Positions 7,201 through 8,883 of a DNA stretch of 8,883 bases are shown piece by piece; position 1 is the stretch's first letter, and every line of letters begins with the position of its first letter. The DNA comes from Caldilineaceae bacterium (lineage in GTDB: Bacteria; Chloroflexota; Anaerolineae; Caldilineales; Caldilineaceae), in contig JALHQH010000102.1 in assembly GCA_022842065.1 (NCBI GenBank), positions 1 through 8,883 of the forward strand, written 5' to 3'. The position numbers and the translations under genes are program-made. A model generated the notes under the pieces. That model had not been told where the DNA came from, ran no database searches, and saw only the letters and a list, made by a program, of their open reading frames with translations.

Positions 7201-8809
7201 TGGCATCGATAGCTATTCACCCTTTCGGCTAGCTGATGCGATTGTCGCACCAACCCCGACGGCGACCAACACGGCCACCCCGCTGCCAACGGCAACGCCA
7301 ACCGCGACGAAGACGAATACGCCGCTACCAACCGCGACGCCGACCGCAACTGGTACGGCCACTCCGCTGCCAACGGCAACGCCAACCGCGACGAAGACGA
7401 ATACGCCGCTATCAACCGCGACGTTGACCGCAACTGGTACGGCCACCCCGCTGCCAACGGCAACGCCAACCGCGACGAAGACGAATACGCCGCTATCAAC
7501 CGTGACGTTGACCGCAACTGGTACGGTCACCCCGCTGCCAACGGCAACGCCAACCGCGACGAAGACGAATACGCCGCTATCAACCGTGACGTTGACCGCA
7601 ACTGGTACGGTCACCCCGCTGCCAACCGTGACGTTGACCGCAACCGGCACCGCCACACCATTGCCAACCGTGACGGCTACGAAAACGACATTGCCGACAG
7701 CAACCGGCACTGCGACAGCGCCGGCAACCGCAACGGCGACAGCAACTACATTCCCGAGTGCAACCAGCACGGCCACGCCATCGCCCACGGCGACTGGCAC
7801 CGCAACGACGATCCCAACCGTGACCCCAACCGCGACGCCAACTTCAGTGGCAGGGACAAAACTCTTCCTCAGTTCGGCGGCGAATGGGAAAGTCGATGGG
7901 CTTGTGTTCCGGGATGAGGATATTTTGGCCTACACAATCGCTACTAACAGTTGGTCATTGCTTTTTGATGGTTCCGATGTCGGCGTTGGCAATACGGATC
8001 TGATTGCCTTCCATTTCTTGCCGGATAATGCGATCCTGATGAACTTTGCTAACCCGATCAACATCCCCGGCCTAGGCAAGGTTGACGATTCGGACATTGT
8101 CAAATTTACCTACAGCCAACTGGGCGCCACGACCCTTGGCACCTTTAGTCTATTCATCGATGGCTCGGATGTCGGCCTGAGTACGGCCGGCGAACGGATT
8201 GATGCAATTGCCTTTGATGACGCCAACCGCCTGATCATTAGCACTGATGGCGCGCTGAACGTGCCCAATTTGGTTGGTCAAGATGAAGATCTCTTCGCCC
8301 TCACACTGCTAACTAGTGGCGCGGACACAAGTGGCACCTGGGCAATGTACTTTGATGGTTCTGACGTGGGCTTGACAAACGGTAGCGAAGATGTCAATGC
8401 CGTCTGGATCGAGCCCGGCAGCAGTCGGATCTACCTGGGAACCAAGGGCAACCTTGCCGCCGCCGGCAGTGTGAATACCATCACCGGTGACAAAAATAGC
8501 ATTATCAGCTGCACGCCACTGCAGCTGGGCAGCACAACCGACTGCAACTTTGTGCCTTTCTTTGATGGGGATGCGGCCCGTTTCAGCGCTGTGCTCGACG
8601 GCTTTGGCCTTAGCACCTCTGCCACCGCGGCTGCCGAGGCAATGGTCGTCGTGGGTGAAGGCAGCACTGACGCAGAAGCAGACGGACTGCAGTACGAATT
8701 GGCTACGGATGATGCTGAAGTCGAGTTTGATGCGGAACTAGATGAGTATGATCAGCGGGTGGATGAAGAGCTATTACGTCAGCTCTTCTTACCCTTGATT
8801 ATTCGCTAA
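4214..8809 (+). CDS. Giant secreted reprolysin-like zinc metalloprotease with beta-rich modules, Thr/Pro stalk and FDGSDVG repeats
   Basis: This 1531-residue protein starts with a signal peptide (basic VRSAR, then a hydrophobic core at about 9-24). A propeptide-like region (about 33-235) contains no cysteine, so there is no cysteine switch; it ends in an Ala-rich linker (218-231). The catalytic domain (about 240-482) resembles bacterial reprolysin-like (M12B-type) proteases: zinc motif [12 protein letters not shown] at 371-382 (ligands H371, H375, H381; E372 as base), Met-turn TIMSY with M409, and an [10 protein letters not shown] segment. Residues 485-670 and 819-1005 are beta-rich adhesin-like segments, separated by a possible jelly-roll domain. 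A Thr/Pro linker spans 1012-1212, and 1214-1465 hold FDGSDVG repeats. An acidic tail (1486-1519) ends in LFLPLIIR. It is probably an extracellular or surface protease. The ATG has no clear Shine-Dalgarno (TTGAGTAAAAAAT precedes it), but the signal peptide supports this start. The gene is alone in its transcription unit. Confidence 0.93.
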   Translation: MLTVRSARFVLLIIVGLFVFISSFLQRSPVSGQVDLPVTTPPAATIASIDRAPGTGSPNDLFGSTADRANPLMANTALLQSVSAGMTRARITTVNFAPLGEAGAIGLTADQIGENLTLNLFDGITLVAVREKIQRNASGSYTWIGHIDGVPLSQAIFVVRAGALYAGIQAPGIGEFAVQPLDGTNHLIQQAGPNTILPEDDTHLPPADPNEAVAKADAAIPAASNAAAAAAGSTADNGSLIDVLVVYSDDVNDANAQSFAELFMAYTNQAYENSNVNQRVWLVDVEEFAYNETGNLSTDLSNITNNANPNVLAYRNQYHADLVVFFVNNDGSGSNSCSGLAWLQTSVNINFEDNGYSAMKACSFGSSVFAHELGHNMGSRHDWYMDSSTTPFSYAHGYVDTVNRFRTIMSYNNRCSALGFSCAGIPYFSNPAVNYNGATTGVAGGTSSACAQNNANPAVNCDADEHRTFNETANNTSDFRSSQLTWTGAVNNQWGTAGNWTINEGAPGATVVTNRAPRAFDNIFIPSGTTTMPTISSGTVTAREVVIASGATLNMTGGTLNVGLRWEDAGGFNGTGGTVIFSGPLDLAITSASGSAFNHVQIGDGISTPEITLNSALDINGNLTIKAGALLKPGANTIKLAGNWADEGNGFARGTSTVELDGVNQSVDKVSTTTILTQNFSAYTSCCTSGAPSGWARSHTDGFGIAFGDGVAQHWWDSTDGWLFTSGLTLQPGITYNLSFKHLKGSGSTSSLAVAYGTAQTAGAMVNTVGTVTNLTTAYQTANFSFTPTTAGTYYVGFHSLQTAGYNTLDDIVLQAVQQPNFYNLTVKSTGRALFNQPVEVYSNLQIVSSGTLDLATNTITVEGTLTNNGTLKQTKSAAANLLTEFLHIKNKAATTDKYFGVEITPGSNLGSTSVAIRGNQTCTEGGGATTPVKRCFDITPTTGQSAQIRFYYRTAEQNSNTTPQVYHYSGTGSTWDLENFVARGGSGEALWVTANGIDSYSPFRLADAIVAPTPTATNTATPLPTATPTATKTNTPLPTATPTATGTATPLPTATPTATKTNTPLSTATLTATGTATPLPTATPTATKTNTPLSTVTLTATGTVTPLPTATPTATKTNTPLSTVTLTATGTVTPLPTVTLTATGTATPLPTVTATKTTLPTATGTATAPATATATATTFPSATSTATPSPTATGTATTIPTVTPTATPTSVAGTKLFLSSAANGKVDGLVFRDEDILAYTIATNSWSLLFDGSDVGVGNTDLIAFHFLPDNAILMNFANPINIPGLGKVDDSDIVKFTYSQLGATTLGTFSLFIDGSDVGLSTAGERIDAIAFDDANRLIISTDGALNVPNLVGQDEDLFALTLLTSGADTSGTWAMYFDGSDVGLTNGSEDVNAVWIEPGSSRIYLGTKGNLAAAGSVNTITGDKNSIISCTPLQLGSTTDCNFVPFFDGDAARFSAVLDGFGLSTSATAAAEAMVVVGEGSTDAEADGLQYELATDDAEVEFDAELDEYDQRVDEELLRQLFLPLIIR
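7271..7648 (+). repeat. Tandem repeat: four 84-bp units plus a 42-bp half unit coding the Thr/Pro stalk
   Basis: Units begin at 7271, 7355, 7439 and 7523, each 84 bp (28 residues), followed by a half unit at 7607-7648. Each unit is two 14-residue halves, for example [14 protein letters not shown] and [14 protein letters not shown]. Units are nearly identical at DNA level, and differences accumulate in order along the array (LPTATPT, LSTATLT, LSTVTLT). The low-complexity Thr/Pro/Ala coding continues in degenerate form from 7247 to about 7846. It encodes a stretched, rigid linker between the adhesin-like part and the C-terminal repeat domain. Length is likely to vary between strains. Confidence 0.9.
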
Positions 8810-8883
8810 CCCCTACCGCGAACGTTACAGAAATGGCGTAGAGCGAGCCGGCGGGGCATGTGCCGCCCCCGCGCCGACAGCGC
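8810..8883. other. Non-coding flank after the protease gene
   Basis: Only 74 bp remain to the window edge. A GC-rich partial dyad, GCGGGG (8851-8856) with CCCCGC (8867-8872), is visible but no T-run follows inside the window, so I do not call it a terminator. No gene start was seen. Confidence 0.4.

Noticed and set aside
7213..7800. Long minus-strand open frame encoding Val/Ala/Gly repeats
   Set aside because: It is the antisense reading of the Thr/Pro tandem repeats; the periodic composition removes stops. No ribosome site and no plausible protein.
8777..8806. Sortase cell-wall sorting signal
   Set aside because: There is an LP pair, but no LPxTG threonine-glycine, no following membrane helix and no basic tail.
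8851..8872. GC-rich dyad after the protease as its terminator
   Set aside because: Short, imperfect and without a T-run before the window ends.

Overview
The window looks like a piece of a Chloroflexota (green non-sulfur lineage) chromosome. This is an inference from style, not from a marker gene. The evidence is a giant secreted protein with a long Thr/Pro 'TPTAT' linker, FDGSDVG-type repeats and an LFLPLIIR C-terminal end, moderately GC-rich coding sequence, and small accessory enzymes of the SRPBCC, SDR and alpha/beta-hydrolase families. No rRNA, tRNA, CRISPR array or transposase gene was seen.

Layout: (1) 1-318 is a non-coding miniature transposable element (MITE-like) with 21-bp perfect terminal inverted repeats, a 7-bp target duplication and four internal palindromic structures. 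(2) 394-1848 holds two convergent genes: a membrane-anchored SRPBCC-fold protein (+) and a classical short-chain dehydrogenase (-). The + frame runs 252 bp into the 3' end of the dehydrogenase, probably because the natural stop was lost. (3) 1849-2150 is a divergent intergenic region with a small dyad. (4) 2151-3799 is a two-gene operon (alpha/beta hydrolase, then a membrane-anchored DUF6544-like protein) joined by an ATGA overlap and closed by a clear intrinsic terminator. (5) 3902-4029 is a second, unrelated miniature inverted-repeat element with an 8-bp target duplication. (6) 4022-4213 is an AT-rich promoter region with repeated ACAAAT/ATTTGT dyads. (7) 4214-8809 encodes a 1531-residue secreted zinc metalloprotease (reprolysin-like) fused to beta-rich modules, a tandem-repeat Thr/Pro stalk, a four-fold FDGSDVG repeat domain and an acidic C-terminal tail.

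The small enzymes (SRPBCC, SDR, hydrolase, DUF6544-like) suggest housekeeping or secondary metabolism of small or lipophilic molecules, but no shared pathway can be read from the sequence. The protease is a separate transcription unit, insulated by the terminator and the second element, and probably acts outside the cell or on its surface. I did not find a convincing new multi-gene system. The most interesting material is the architecture and C-terminal tail of the protease, its promoter dyads, and the two MITE-like elements with intact target duplications.
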